Shown piece by piece: positions 34,001 through 46,477 of a DNA stretch of 64,000 bases. This stretch comes from Labyrinthula sp. Ha. Taxonomy: Eukaryota > Sar > Bigyra > Labyrinthulida > Labyrinthulaceae. Made by a program: the position numbers and the translations under genes. The notes beneath the pieces were generated by a model, which was not told the origin of the DNA, made no database searches, and was given only the letters and a program-made list of their open reading frames with translations. Where the stretch lies: contig JAALGZ010000005.1 in NCBI GenBank assembly GCA_015227615.1, positions 372,001 through 436,000 of the forward strand, in the 5' to 3' direction. Numbering within the stretch: the first letter of the stretch is position 1; every line of letters begins with the position of its first letter.

Positions 34001-37000
34001 AACATATTAATATCTTATGAATAGCGAATATAACCCAGTTTATCATCCGCTATCAACAGTTAACTGCAATCTACACAGAAAGTTATTTTCATATCTCTAT
34101 AAAATATTTTATTCTATTTAATTTCAACGCAAGAAACGAAAAAACATTGCGTAAACCCTAACCTTCACGTGCTGTATTTTCTCATTTACGAACCTGTCCA
34201 ACAGTGAAAGTTACATTACGCTAATTATGTAGAAATGTGTAGAAAATTTAGCTTAGTTACAATAAAGCTAAAAGGTAGATGAGAGGAATATATGATACGG
34301 TAAAAAGGAGAGATAATCCTATTAAATGTTTTAATAAATAAGCTTCGTTACATCAAATTGAAAGTGTTATATCAGCATAGTTTATTTACTGTACGTACCA
34401 ACTGATGCAGCAGGAAGCCTTTCAGCTGATTGGATAACTCGTGTAGTACTTTTAGAGATTAAAAATATACTATACCAAATAGCTCTAAGTTGCACGGTGG
34501 CATTATGCTATCAAATGAGCTCCAAATGTATCCTTGAATGAAATAGAACTACTTAAAGTTCTCTAATATTGTGAGCATCTGCCTTCATCGGAGAAGCTTG
34601 CATTTATTCATATGAGGTCGTCGCCTTATTCAAAGGATGTATAACGTTTGAGTTCTAGGAGGAAGACTTGTATAAGGAATCATGAAAAAAGAGTAAGCAA
34701 AACTATACTTTACATACACAGGGAAGCTGATAAGTACTAATATAAGTAATTTTATTGCCTGTCATATTACATTCTGAGAGAATTTGACTTAGAAAACATG
34801 ATAAACTTGGAAGATGTAAGGTTTTTATTGATTGTCTATGTTAATTGAACGTTTCCTCTAGCCTAGCTTACTTATAACAAAATATTTCAGCATCTAGGTG
34901 TGTGGATCTTTACAACAGGTAGACTTTTAGTTGCGATGATGCACGGCAATTCATTTCATTATTGACCCTCAAAAACTAAATTTTGCTACATGGCAAGAAC
35001 AAGGGGTTGGTCCACGGATTAACTTGATGCTAGTTACCTCCAATTATCGTAACCCTGGATAGAGCTAATTTGAACCAATAACCTTTCGTACCTATAAATT
35101 AAATAAGATTTATATCTAGCTAGAGCATTATAAGTTTTTAAATGTTATGCACACTCTTTTACTTTTTGGGATATTTTTGTTAGTGTATAGGATCCAGACG
35201 CAGTATTGAATTTGCAGAGAATATAAATTTGTATTTAGTAATGCCGAAACCATATTGGCTTGATCAAATCTTCCCGAATTTTTTTCTTCTGATTCTTCGT
35301 TGGTGAAATTTATAGAGTAGAGCAAGGACCCTTGCATCTAGTGGAGATAACATGTCTTATGGGTGTTAGTAGTTGTAGAGAGGGTACAATCGACACGTTA
35401 AAGATGAAAGGTCGGTTCTAATCTCCTTAAACGAATTATTGTATTCATCCCCGATAGAACTTCCACATGAAATTCATGCTCCTTAACAAAGTGATAGAGC
35501 GTATAAAAACGTAAATGGTACTAGAAACTTCTATTAGTTGAGTCGCAGATTGATATCATCACTTCTGAGAATTCAGAATAAAAATGTTCTTTCCAAGTAT
35601 ACCCTTAGTGGCAAGAGTGTTCCGCTGAGTTAAAGAAGCAACCTGAACCAAGACTGTTCTAAAATTGCAGTGTATTATTCACAGGATGGCTGAGGTTCTG
35701 TTGTTAAGTCACCAAACTCGCAAATAAAAATAAGAAAACTCTGCTTTATTTAAAAAATATCAGAACTGAATTATAAGATCACCAAAGTTCTAAATGTAGA
35801 CATAGAAAAGTTTCTCCTTGATTTGCTCAAAGCAGACTCAGCATGATGGGTATTTGTTGCCGCAAAAAAGAATGAGGCAATAAGTTTAGTATCTGGATAT
35901 TTCCCTGCACATTGTTTATAGATTTTTTTAGCAAAATCACTGTCATTTACTAAGCTACCAATATCTATTTATTACTATACTGACCTGTAATAAAAAAAGC
36001 TTTGTCCTTAAGATCCATTAGAAATAGCAGTTTAGAGTACTAAATAATTAAGTAGGAGATTAAAAATCTAAAACCAAAGAGAATTCGAGGAAAAGTACTG
36101 ACTTGTCATCGGGGCAGAAATCTAGTGCCTATAAAAGTAATCTAGCCAATATCAGTAAATTACTAACTAGTGCAGGCTTGAATACTTGGTAAACGGTATT
36201 TGCTCTTAAGGGTTAAAAGGAGGGGCTGCAGCGAGGTTGGTTAGTGATAAAAAGGTAAAAGACTGATATTGCCGTCACAGTCTTACCGGTCGTATATAAA
36301 GTGTAAACTGGGTTGGGTCAAGACAACATCATGCCACGTCATGTACCGTTAGTATAACAAATAATATAATATGTTAACGCTAACACAATAGGACCACCGG
36401 ACACACAACAATATATATTCAAGCAAACAAAGGTTGCAAAGACATATTAGGAGTAAAGCTGTTTTAGAGAAAAAAATGAGGATCATTAGCCATAATAATG
36501 CTGGTCAACACCACAAAATATAATTATACTAATAGCAATTTTCCAAGAGTTCGGTGATGGTCGCAGATTTCCGGAACTGTACCCCTCATTGAGTCAATGA
36601 ACATGGTTTCAGATACCCAGTATTAGACCATACATTATAATTTTGTTGACACTCCACCCGTAAAAGCATGTTTTTCAACAAGATTTTCCTTCAGTATTTT
36701 CTCTTTTAATAGGGGAACGTTTAATTACCTCATGAGAGAATAAGCAGGATTTAGCCCTGCAGATATGCCATGAAAGAATATGTTTTTTTTGTTAAATATG
36801 GGATAAAAGTTTTACTAAGGAACATAAGAGCCCCTATCAAGTTTTTCCAAAGCTTGCTCACCATGAATAACTTAGGGAATAAGTCTAGATACTGCTAGAA
36901 AAATCATAAGCTATGAATTTCTCATACAAAATAGTTTACTCAATAGATTCAATAGAATAAAATATGTTTCAAGAAAATTATCCAAATAATTTTTTTGCAA

Positions 37001-37238
37001 TTAGGAATACACATTAGAAACCCCGACTCAATGTACAAAATAAGAACTAAACCAAAGTGGCTTTAAAAGCTACCCCATTCATAAGTGAAAGATTCTGTTA
37101 AGTACTGTTCACTTGGTTGCACCAATTTGAGGTATTAGTCTATAGTTTTTCTACAACAATGTCATTGTACTAAAGCACAACGTAAAAGATACTGGTTCAA
37201 CAGGAGGATTATTCCTTGTAGGCAGGTCTGCACGTACC
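31038..37238. other. Gene desert between the two BED-hAT paralogues
   Basis: About 6.2 kb, AT-rich. Chance-length frames occur, including 32107-32484 minus (125 codons, one CxxC) and a minus-strand frame at 35771-36033, neither with a recognisable family. A TA/GA-rich simple stretch lies near 33950-33970. No RNA gene or transposon end was recognised. The upstream frame 31049-31237 probably reflects the 5' leader of paralogue A. Confidence 0.4.
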
Positions 37239-39266
37239 TTACGACCAAATCCAACTCTTCAGTTCCATTCTCTTAATAAAGGTTCTATCCCTCCCAATCT
37301 GTCCATCCATATCTTTTCGCACATCGTGGGAAAAGATAACATTGTCGGAGCAACTGGTTGACGGACAAGCCAATATTTCTCTTGCCGCGGCAGCCAATCT
37401 TGGAAAATCAGTGGCATTGTTCTTCCACCAATTTAAGACATCCTCTTGCGGATGAACAGAGGTCCTATCCAGAAACTCGGTCACTTCTTTGACAATTTCG
37501 GTTGCTTTTTCCTCCGAAGTAGATTGCATCTGCTGAGCAACTTGCAAGAGGTCCAAAGGGGAAGCTCTAGCCTTGTGAATAACTGGTGTATAATCTTGTT
37601 CTTGAAGATATGTAACTAAGTTTTGATAATCTTTTTGCCACTCTTTAGAGGAATGAACGTTTTTATTAGGAAACCTTTTGTCCAGCAACTCAGAAAGCTG
37701 AAAAGTTTGGGTAGAAAGTAGTGTATCTGAATCTTCTTTTATCCTTGACTTTAGCCTTGAAAAAAACAAATTTATGTCCTTCACATAGTTTTTCAAACTA
37801 TTAGCAAAATTTATCTCGGAGATTGTCTCTCTGACGTTTTCTATTGTGGAGAGAAGTTTATCAAATCCAACTTTTCTAGACGATAAACTAACAGTATTTT
37901 CCTTTGAGCTTATATCAACAAAGAGCTTAAAGTCTTCTAATAGTTCTTTCACTACATTTGCAAGTCTTATATCTGTCTTTTTTAAAAGCACGTGTTCTGG
38001 AACGGAATTATTCTTGCTAACTTCATTTTGAGCAGTAAGAATAAGCTTACCATCTTTAGTTATCTGGTGTATAAACTCAAGGACAGATTTCCAATTATTA
38101 ATAATATAAGGAGGGGGAATAAGCTTTCTCCCAAGTTCAATGTTTTCTTGCTTCAGCGAAGAAAGAAAAGATCTGCTTCCTTGAATACTTTTGACTGCAG
38201 CTGAATCCCACGATTGGGATAGAGTGTTGGATAAACTCCAATACTTGGAAAAAGCTCTTAATTTACTCAAAGTAGGTTCAAAAGCCTCCACAACTTGTTT
38301 CGAATAAGAATTCAATAATTTACCTAAGCAAACTATATGAAAATTTTCTAGAGAAGGAAATCCAATTCCAACGGGGTTTTCATTCCCTAATATTTTATTT
38401 CGAACTATTGCAATTGCTTCGCTCATTTCATGAGAGTTTTCTCCAGTTATAAACTTTACTTTTTTCACAATTCCAAAATCATTCAACACAGAATATATTT
38501 TATCTGCAATTATTTCGGAATATGATGAGTCCATAACCTTTGAACAAGATAAAATATGCTTCTTCAATTGAAACTCTGCACTTAAATATTGCACCCCAAT
38601 TGATAAATATCCCTCAAATACATCTGCACTCCAGGAATCGATAAAAACTGATACCGTACTTACTTCTGCATCATTCTGAAATATTTCCTTTATACTTGCT
38701 ACTGCCAGCTTGTGACGTTCAGACACATTTTGATGTAACCTTTCCAAATAATCATGGTTAATACATACCTTAAATTGTTGCAAAAGTTGGTTAAGTCCTG
38801 TTTTGGCTAAATCTTCAACAAAATTACCATCTCTAATTAAGTAATCGACAATATAGTCTTTAGATTTCTTTGTAGTAGTCAACGTCATTTTCTTGTTAAG
38901 CTTGGGGGCAGAAACAGTTTTTACTGTAACTTTTGCAGGAGAACTCATCAGCTTAACTCTTTTGCTTTTTTTTACTCTTGTGTCTGGTCCTAGATCATGA
39001 CCAGTGTGGAAGCTTTTTACATGACGTCTCATCCCACTAGTAGATCCATTGTCACTTTTAATCTCTCTCGCACAGGTTAAGCATCTCATGTAGAAAGGTC
39101 TTGTTGGAGAAGCACAGAAATATTTGTGTACATCGCTTTTCTTTCTTGATCCTGGTTTATGAGTTTCTTTACTGATTATTGCCTTCGTTCTTGCTACTGG
39201 GTGTAATTGGGTTCCCGAGCTGTTTCCCGCACGAATCGGTTCTGATGAATGAATAGAATCTTCCAT
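37239..39266 (-). CDS. BED zinc-finger, hAT-transposase-derived protein (paralogue B)
   Basis: An intronless 675-residue frame, alignable over its whole length with paralogue A (28947-31037). Near-identical stretches include VFIDSWSADVFEGYLSIGVQ, SEAIAIVRNKIL and EIVKEVTEFLD. The BED finger uses C62, C65, H82 and H87. D210 of the first catalytic motif is kept. The second Asp motif is ITGENS (273-278) and CxxH is CLGK (313-316), the same losses as in A. LDKRFPN and the dimerisation block (LNWWKNNATDFPRLAAAARE, CPSTSC, VIFS) are intact. Two diverged but intact copies with shared active-site loss point to duplication after domestication and continued selection. A second frame overlaps the N-terminus (39400-39194) and is read as leader sequence. 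Function is presumably DNA or chromatin binding; the target is unknown. Confidence 0.85.
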   Translation of the reverse strand: MEDSIHSSEPIRAGNSSGTQLHPVARTKAIISKETHKPGSRKKSDVHKYFCASPTRPFYMRCLTCAREIKSDNGSTSGMRRHVKSFHTGHDLGPDTRVKKSKRVKLMSSPAKVTVKTVSAPKLNKKMTLTTTKKSKDYIVDYLIRDGNFVEDLAKTGLNQLLQQFKVCINHDYLERLHQNVSERHKLAVASIKEIFQNDAEVSTVSVFIDSWSADVFEGYLSIGVQYLSAEFQLKKHILSCSKVMDSSYSEIIADKIYSVLNDFGIVKKVKFITGENSHEMSEAIAIVRNKILGNENPVGIGFPSLENFHIVCLGKLLNSYSKQVVEAFEPTLSKLRAFSKYWSLSNTLSQSWDSAAVKSIQGSRSFLSSLKQENIELGRKLIPPPYIINNWKSVLEFIHQITKDGKLILTAQNEVSKNNSVPEHVLLKKTDIRLANVVKELLEDFKLFVDISSKENTVSLSSRKVGFDKLLSTIENVRETISEINFANSLKNYVKDINLFFSRLKSRIKEDSDTLLSTQTFQLSELLDKRFPNKNVHSSKEWQKDYQNLVTYLQEQDYTPVIHKARASPLDLLQVAQQMQSTSEEKATEIVKEVTEFLDRTSVHPQEDVLNWWKNNATDFPRLAAAAREILACPSTSCSDNVIFSHDVRKDMDGQIGRDRTFIKRMELKSWIWS

Positions 39267-41891
39267 CTTTTTTTTCTTTTGGTTTCGGTGTTTTTCTTGA
39301 TTTCATGTTGGGAATTCAACGGAAGATTTGAACCGGTAACCGATTGGAACTGGGCCACATAGCCTATGCTTTTTTTGCTAGTAGGGTTTTGACTTTGCAT
39401 AGTTGCTGCAAATAAGAAAAGATACGAGTACGAAATATCCCAAATGGAGAAGGACGTTTTTACGAGTTATCGCACAACAAGGAGGGAAAACATACACTTC
39501 TTTTGTTTTTGTTTTCATGGGTCAGAAGATATTCTGACTTCTTCAATTTAGAGGAAAAAACACTTGATGTTATTCAAGTTACTATCCGCGTGGTTGAGAC
39601 ATTTGCTAAGGTGGTGTCAACCTTTATTCTAGTATAGACCTCGATTCAACGACTTATGATTCAGGAATTCTGTTTAATACTTTTGACAATCTTTCCGATA
39701 TGCTTCACATTTTCCGGCTAGGCAACATTTCTACTTTTGAGAAGTCTTATCTAGTGAAACAAAACTTGGGAATAAGTAGTTACAAATTCAACAATCCTTT
39801 GGCTGAAGCTTCTGAGGGTGGTGCATCCTATATCTCTTTTTTCCTCTCGACACATATTTTGGTGTCCCCACCAATATTTTTTAGTAGTTTTAAAATTACG
39901 GCTGCACTCTAGATAATAAAAATCAGTGTAGGAAGATATGAAGTTAGCAAATATCTTGAGGCTACAGGAAGTACTCGGAAATATACTGAAGGGATATCTA
40001 AAAATCATCGCCCCACGTTCTATTTCTTTTTCTCTAGACCATAATGATAATGAAAAATAAATATCTACCTAAGCATTTGAGCTTGTGATTCTAAGTAAAC
40101 TCAAAATATCAGAAAAAATCTGAGACATTGATTCTTATATAAGAAAACTAGTTTCATTTCCAAATTCTTAGGCTAGATAAACATTTCATAAAAACTTAAA
40201 AGCCTGTAAACAGTAATAGTTTAATCCTGCTAACTTGGTGCTTGATAACTAATGTTTAGCTTGGTTATTATGAAGTTGCTGGGTTTTTGTTCTTCAAACA
40301 AGTTCTTATCTTTGGTATTAACGTCAGTTACATCAAAATCTAAATTATCGAGTAGAATTTCATGTAGTAGATTGAATAGGTTAATTTCAGTAGAATTTGG
40401 GTGTATTGTTGGGGCTGTAGCCACGAGTTATCTGAAATCCGGCATTCGGTATGAAAGATACATGAGGTTTAAATATACTATGTCCTAAAGCATGAATTTA
40501 CAGTAGCAACATTATAGCAAGAGTATAACTAGAAAATGAGTTAGAATGAGGGGGGCAGTAGATTAATATTTCCACCTCGAATCAGTCAAATTGTGCACTC
40601 ACAGAGAGCACTTGACTGCCTACAATTTGTGATGTATTCATATTTTTGATAAATTTTTCAGTAGCATTCTTTAAATCATAATAAATGATGATTCCTCAAC
40701 TTTTTAAATTTGATTACGATAATCAGTGATTAGAAATTAAGAATTTGGCAACATCGCCCTGATGAAAATAACCAACAAAAAGGTTTCGTACTGTGGAAAA
40801 CCTTTGAAACAATGGGTCATTTGATATAAGCTTATTGTTTTTTTTGGATTGTTCCCGGGTCATATGTCCGTTCTTAAGGGTTTTCATGTGGTTCAAAATC
40901 AATTAATAGTTTTTGTTAATTTCACGCAGGGCTATGTGCTTCAATTCAACATTGATAGCTAATCTTGAATCAAGATGAAGTCAGACACATTTCATAAGAA
41001 TCAAAGTTCCAACATTCGTTACGACTATGAGCATAGGAATAAAAATCTTTTAATTCTTGTTAATTTAAACCAATATGAATGCTTAGCCACAAAACTAATC
41101 TACTAGAAATTTCCGCAAAATGTAAACTCCCCGATAATGTCCTATATTGTAGCTTTTATGTAGAACTTTTCTCTGGAAGAAACTGAAAAGATACTAAAAT
41201 GTGATTCTGTTCTGGAAAGGGGGGAAAATACGGGAAAGCACCATATCATGGTGGGAAAGAGAGGCCACCCCTGACTTTCAAGCAAGAAGTTCTTTGTAAC
41301 AAGAGACTTGTCGGAATAAAGCAACGAAGGCAAGAATTCTAATATTTTTCCTCAAAACTCCTATACATTGAACTGTGGGGAGCATGTGATTAAACTTGGC
41401 TAATCTATGGCTTTATCGTCTCTGGTTAACCTAGAAAAAACGACAACTGGTATGTCAGCTTCATTTTAAATTCAATCGGTGATGAAATATATTTTTGAAC
41501 TAAAATTTCCACTAGGACTAAGGTTTGATGTGTGGATCAGCTCAACACCAACATTAATTGGTGTATCTTGTTAAGGTGCTGCAGTAGCATGACTCCCAAG
41601 AGGTTAATACCCTAACTATGTATTTCGCTACTGCAGAGTAACGGGAATGTAAAAACTCGGTTTTGGATAACCTTTCTATGGGATGTCGAATTACCCAAGT
41701 TCTATGGAAGTTTCTAGGAGTTTCGCATTAGATGAAAATTGGGCATCATGACAAATTTATATCAAGGTCTGTTGTACAAATTCAATTGAAACTAGTTACC
41801 CCATATCTTGATTTCTGAGTACGTTGGTAATTTGAGGGTGATTAATCGTATCACAAATAGTTTTACATTATTTGAACATTGTTGCGATGCG

Positions 41892-42576
41892 TTAGAAGTC
41901 GTTTGGAGCATCGTTAATGGATTTTTTCTCGAGCCCCAATATTTCTAAATCGTAGCTTGCAACTTCTAATGCAATATCTTGCAATATTTTGCCCTTATAT
42001 CTATTGGGAAATGTGTGGCGCGTCAATATGTGTTTCGTTCTTTTCGTGTTTATTTGTACTCCACGATTCGTTGAGGTGTGCCTGAAGTATTTGGACAAAC
42101 AGTAAGAAACTGAGGGCTAGGCAGGTGAAATGCATGGCTCCTTCAATAAGTCTAATTAAGGTGGAAAACTTCTTTTCTAGGCAAATCTGTCTTCAAGGTC
42201 TTTTGAGCATCTTCTCAATTCTGTTCCTTTTCCATTGCAAACTTTTTTGTATCTGCCATCTATAAGTGTGAAATATGGCTGTACAGAATATATACAATCT
42301 ATAAACCCCTGTCGCATACTCTGTAGTGGTGACCATCAAAGTCTAAATCTGCTTTTTTCTAGTATGTTTTTTTAGTTTGAATCTTGTAGAGACAGACAGG
42401 ATCTTTGTTTTACCTAGGCTAATATATAAACGAGAGATTTCACCTAGTTTTTCTACATGCTAGATGAATTGTTAGCTTCAACTTTGGAACCACATTCAAA
42501 GCACAGGTGATCAGCAAAGACCATAAGAGAATTTTCTGAACACTTGATCCAATGACGTAAAGCGCAGTCTTGTATC
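41892..42576 (-). pseudogene. Possible LINE (non-LTR) reverse-transcriptase remnants
   Basis: On the minus strand, about 42.53-42.40 kb reads SLMVFADHLCFE, then after a frame change LGEISRLYISLGKTKILSVS. This resembles the F/Y-A-D-D active-site strand followed by the G-L-x-x-N-x-x-KTK motif of LINE reverse transcriptases, with the second Asp changed to His. A second short frame (42098-41892) reads GVQINTKRTKHIL and later YDLEILG, which resembles the same KTK region followed by the F-x-YLG strand of another copy. Both are short and interrupted. The first abuts a hAT-MITE fragment. Similarity is motif-level only. Confidence 0.32.
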
Positions 42577-42708
42577 GATGACCAATTGATATTCAAAATA
42601 ATATCAGAATTATTTGATAAAGTTCAAAATTATAATTCTTTTATTGATAATCAGAATCAAATAATTATTAAATAATTAATGCCAATTTTTATCATATCCG
42701 ATACCTAA
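42577..42708 (-). repeat. hAT-type MITE fragment (copy C)
   Basis: The sequence from ATTCAAAATAATATCAGAAT through TTGATAATCAGAAT to ATCATATCCGATACCTAA aligns with the reverse complement of the left half of copy B (62430-62666), including the terminal block corresponding to AAATCCCACCCCTG. The other end is missing, so this is a truncated, diverged copy. Confidence 0.42.
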
Positions 42709-45700
42709 TTTTTAGTATAAGCATTGTTTGTATCTATATTCTAGTTTCGTGGCACCCCTTCTTAATTTTTTTTTCAAACTAAATTATCATTCAGGAGAAG
42801 TCACATAAAGTTTTGGCCTCTGATAGAGAAATACAGGTACCGCGGGTAAATTGGTTACTATTCTGGTTAAATCTGTGAAAAGACATGTACACTATTTCCA
42901 TATCAAAATGTTCCAAAACTTATCAATATATGTTCTTATCAGGGCATGGCTTTTTGGACAAAACACCTAAATAATTTTAAGACTATGGGGTATTCATTAT
43001 CTCTTTGCAAAATTTAACAAGTAAATTGACAAATTCATTAAGAAATAATCCTATTTTCTAGAAGTAAAATGCTACCTAACTTATTTTATATGAAACTTTA
43101 CCTGTTTAAACGCCAAATCATAGTTGTGTCATATGATTTAACCTAGTATGAAGATATTAGCGTTTCCCTGCATAGATGAACTTTTAAACAACCAAACCTG
43201 GTGAGTTTTAAACCTATGAGGAGATATAGTTATAATAAAAGTTTGTTTTGGTATTATTTTATCCTTAGATATTGGTATAACGTGCCTTGAATATAGGCTA
43301 AAGTCAACCTTTAGCGTAAACTTAGTCGGAATTTTGGGGAATATTCCGCGTAACTATTTGGGACTGAGTTAGTTTGAACAACATATTTTCTGAGAAATGT
43401 TAAACTTAACATCTAATTGCTAATAAAAATCTTACTCAGAGTCTTTACTTGAGGAATCTAGATGCAATTTCACATTTTTTTAGAGACAGATTATGAAAGT
43501 TCTTACGATTTCGGAGCATTTTGAATGATTTTATTTTTTCCTAATTCTGGTTATTTCTTTAGACTGTTATTTTCTCTAGATTTTTAAGTTTTAGTTTGAA
43601 CGACTTTGAATTTTAGGATCATGAATTTCTTAATGAAAGAGTCATCTATACCTGCACCCCGGGTACTGACCCAAGAGATATTATAATGGGTATGGGGATT
43701 TATAACAAAAAAACGAGGGACACACGGAATACAGCAAACCAAGTGATTTTTTCGACTGTAAGCGCTTGTTTAGATTACGAGGCGAACCTTACTTAGATTA
43801 CTCTTATTTTGCTGTACACGATTGGGTCCTTACATGGCTGGTAGCGATAGCAGTTACAAAGTATTCCTAAGCTAATTAGAGAATGCAATGACTAATATAA
43901 AGGGTTTCGCGAAATTATACCAAATCAATGACATATATGAGAGCAAGATTTTTCCAAGGTTAAGGTATATATAGATGCCTTTTTTGGTAGTTTTCTACTG
44001 GATTTCGTGAGGTATTTTCTCTATAGTAATAGGGACTGGTTGACATGAAGGGATCTAAAGGATGTTCCTACATGATATCATCAGTTAGGTTGGACACATC
44101 TGCTTCTTCTCTTTTATACTGGACACTATTCTATATTAAACACATTTTTTTCTAGAAGTTAAAGTTTCTTAAGTAGTTAGATATCGTTTTATTCTTATTA
44201 TATTGTGTCACAACCATGGGATAAATGTATCCAAACTGTTATCATACTATAACTTAAATCATTACAAGATATTGGTCCCATTAATAAGCTTGCCTTTCTT
44301 TTTTAATTGTTGGGTCCCAGATATTGTATACTAGATACAATTCTGCCTTTCTATTAATTTCTTAGCTTAACCTATATTGCGTTATCTGCTCCTAGGATTA
44401 GTCGTTGAGAAACATATTCTAAACCTTTTGTATTTGAGACTGATACATGGTGTGAAAGCCATAAATGATGTTATCTGACTTTGGGTAACTTAATTGTTCC
44501 TTATAAATTTCTGGTGAGAGCTTACTACAATCGAGATGTTTTGGACGAGTATGCTTATGATGGCGAATATTACTAGGCAATATGAGAGCTCTTATGAAGA
44601 AGTTATCATACCATTGGTTAGCATTCTGTGAGAAAATAATAGGGTACCCCCCCTATTAATATTCAACCAAAGAAATCTGTGCATACCATTTGTGCGCAAC
44701 ATCAAAATCTTAGTAGTTTAAATTTGAACGAAGGAGTTAATTGAATTTTCTGGTTTCAACTTAGTTCTGGATGGTGTAAAAAAAGTATTGACACTTAGCA
44801 TGTGCAGTTTTTGCAGTGAAATAGAAGAGTTACTAAGCAAAAAAAAATACACCCAACATTAGATGGTAATGGGTTGGTTTTTCTAAGTGTGTTTGGTACC
44901 ACGAAGAACCGGTACTTTTCGCAAAAAGCTTCTTAATCAGGCCACTGCTGCTTCCACAAACACAATCTGTTTATTCTTGTGGATATAAGACGAATACAAT
45001 ATACAAGTTTAGATCAGCCCTTTGAGCACTAAAGCATGATCTGAATTCATGGTATCCTAATAATTCTTTGGAATGAAATTTTTTTTCGTGGTAACTTGCT
45101 TCAAGATAGATTCAGCATTACACCCTGTTTAGGAAGCATTACAGGGACTTTTCGTGTTCTCACACAAATTTATCAAGAGAAAGTAAATAAACTTGTTATA
45201 ACTAGCGCATGTAACCCTGAAAACTATATTGGTTTCTATGAATCCATCAGTTCTCTCTTAAAGACTGAAGTAAAAAAAATTAACATTACTTCGACTTAGG
45301 CATTCCGAAGATGGAAGAAGTCAATGGGGTTGCCCAATGTAAGCTAGAACACTCATCTCAGTAATTAATAGTCACACGGGCTAAACCGAACTGAGTTGCT
45401 CATTATGCCCTTAAGCTTAAACTTCTCATCAGAGAAAAATAATGGAAAAACTACGAAAAATTCCTATGAAAGCCTGCTTCTAAATAGTACATCTCAAGAA
45501 ATGGCAACAATACAGTGACCCATTTAGAGCTTTAAAAAATACTTCTTCAATCTAATGCCAAACCTTAGTTTGAAAAACTGTTTCGCGGCTTAAAAGCTCA
45601 ACCGCTTACCAGTGAGGTTAGAAACAAATACCATATCATTCACGGGTACTATGAACACCATTAGCTGCAGCATAATTGGTAAGAAGCACGGAGCGTATTC

Positions 45701-46477
45701 AATTTAATGAATAGGTATACAACTACTGTCTTTTAGGAAGTCTTTAGATGGCTACAAAGTTTGCTGTACTCAAGATCAATGTTTCTACAGGGAAAAAATT
45801 GGTTTGAACTCAGCCTTAGTCGCTACGGGTCCGACTCTTGGTTTTGAAAACATACAATTAGGCTACAATGACAGTTTCGGCTACATAGATAATTGAGTTG
45901 AGTTTCTAATGAGTTTCTTTAAGCAAAGAAAATTACTATGAAAAAAATCTAGCATATTTTTCTAAGGTACAATCGATGAACGTTTATTTGCGCTTAAATT
46001 TTGGTATAATATAATTGCACACAAAAGAGAGAAAGCAGAGAATAAATCAAGGAAAGTTGGGTGTTGTAGCAAGAGAAAACATAGCCCAAAAAGCAATATA
46101 TGTTTATCGAATCTTTGGGTTACTAGTGTTAGCGTTTCTAACTGCCTCTGCTGTTAAGCCGAATATCATAATCGTTTATCTAAAAATATCTATTATACCA
46201 TTGTCGTTTATGGCAGATCAATATGAACGTAACCAGTTTAGTATGGAAGTTGTGGGAACCCTTTCCAAATTGACAAATGTCAAAACAAACGTAGGTAAAT
46301 GAGCAAAAGAAGACTGAAGTGGTTAATAGATTTAAAGTCATCAAAGCAACAGAGGAAAGGATTATAGATAGCAAAGTGAGAAAAACAAGTAAATTATGGG
46401 GTTTACCATACACTTGTACCGGCATTATAAGCAACAACATTTAAAATTGCACAAAGTCCAGAGCTGAAAACCAAGTC

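Larger units (their letters stand above)
39267..46477. other. Gene desert with LINE and hAT-MITE traces
   Basis: About 7.2 kb. It contains the LINE reverse-transcriptase traces at 41.9-42.5 kb and a truncated hAT MITE at 42577-42708, listed separately. Other frames (39700-40010, 40230-40424, 45096-45299, 46015-46302) are chance-length with no recognised motif. No RNA gene was seen. Confidence 0.4.

Noticed and set aside
35771-36033. Minus frame with a protein-like C-terminal half, considered as a hAT dimerisation remnant with a 20-nt intron
   Set aside because: The intron would be shorter than any supported one, similarity to hAT ends is vague, and the length is within chance.
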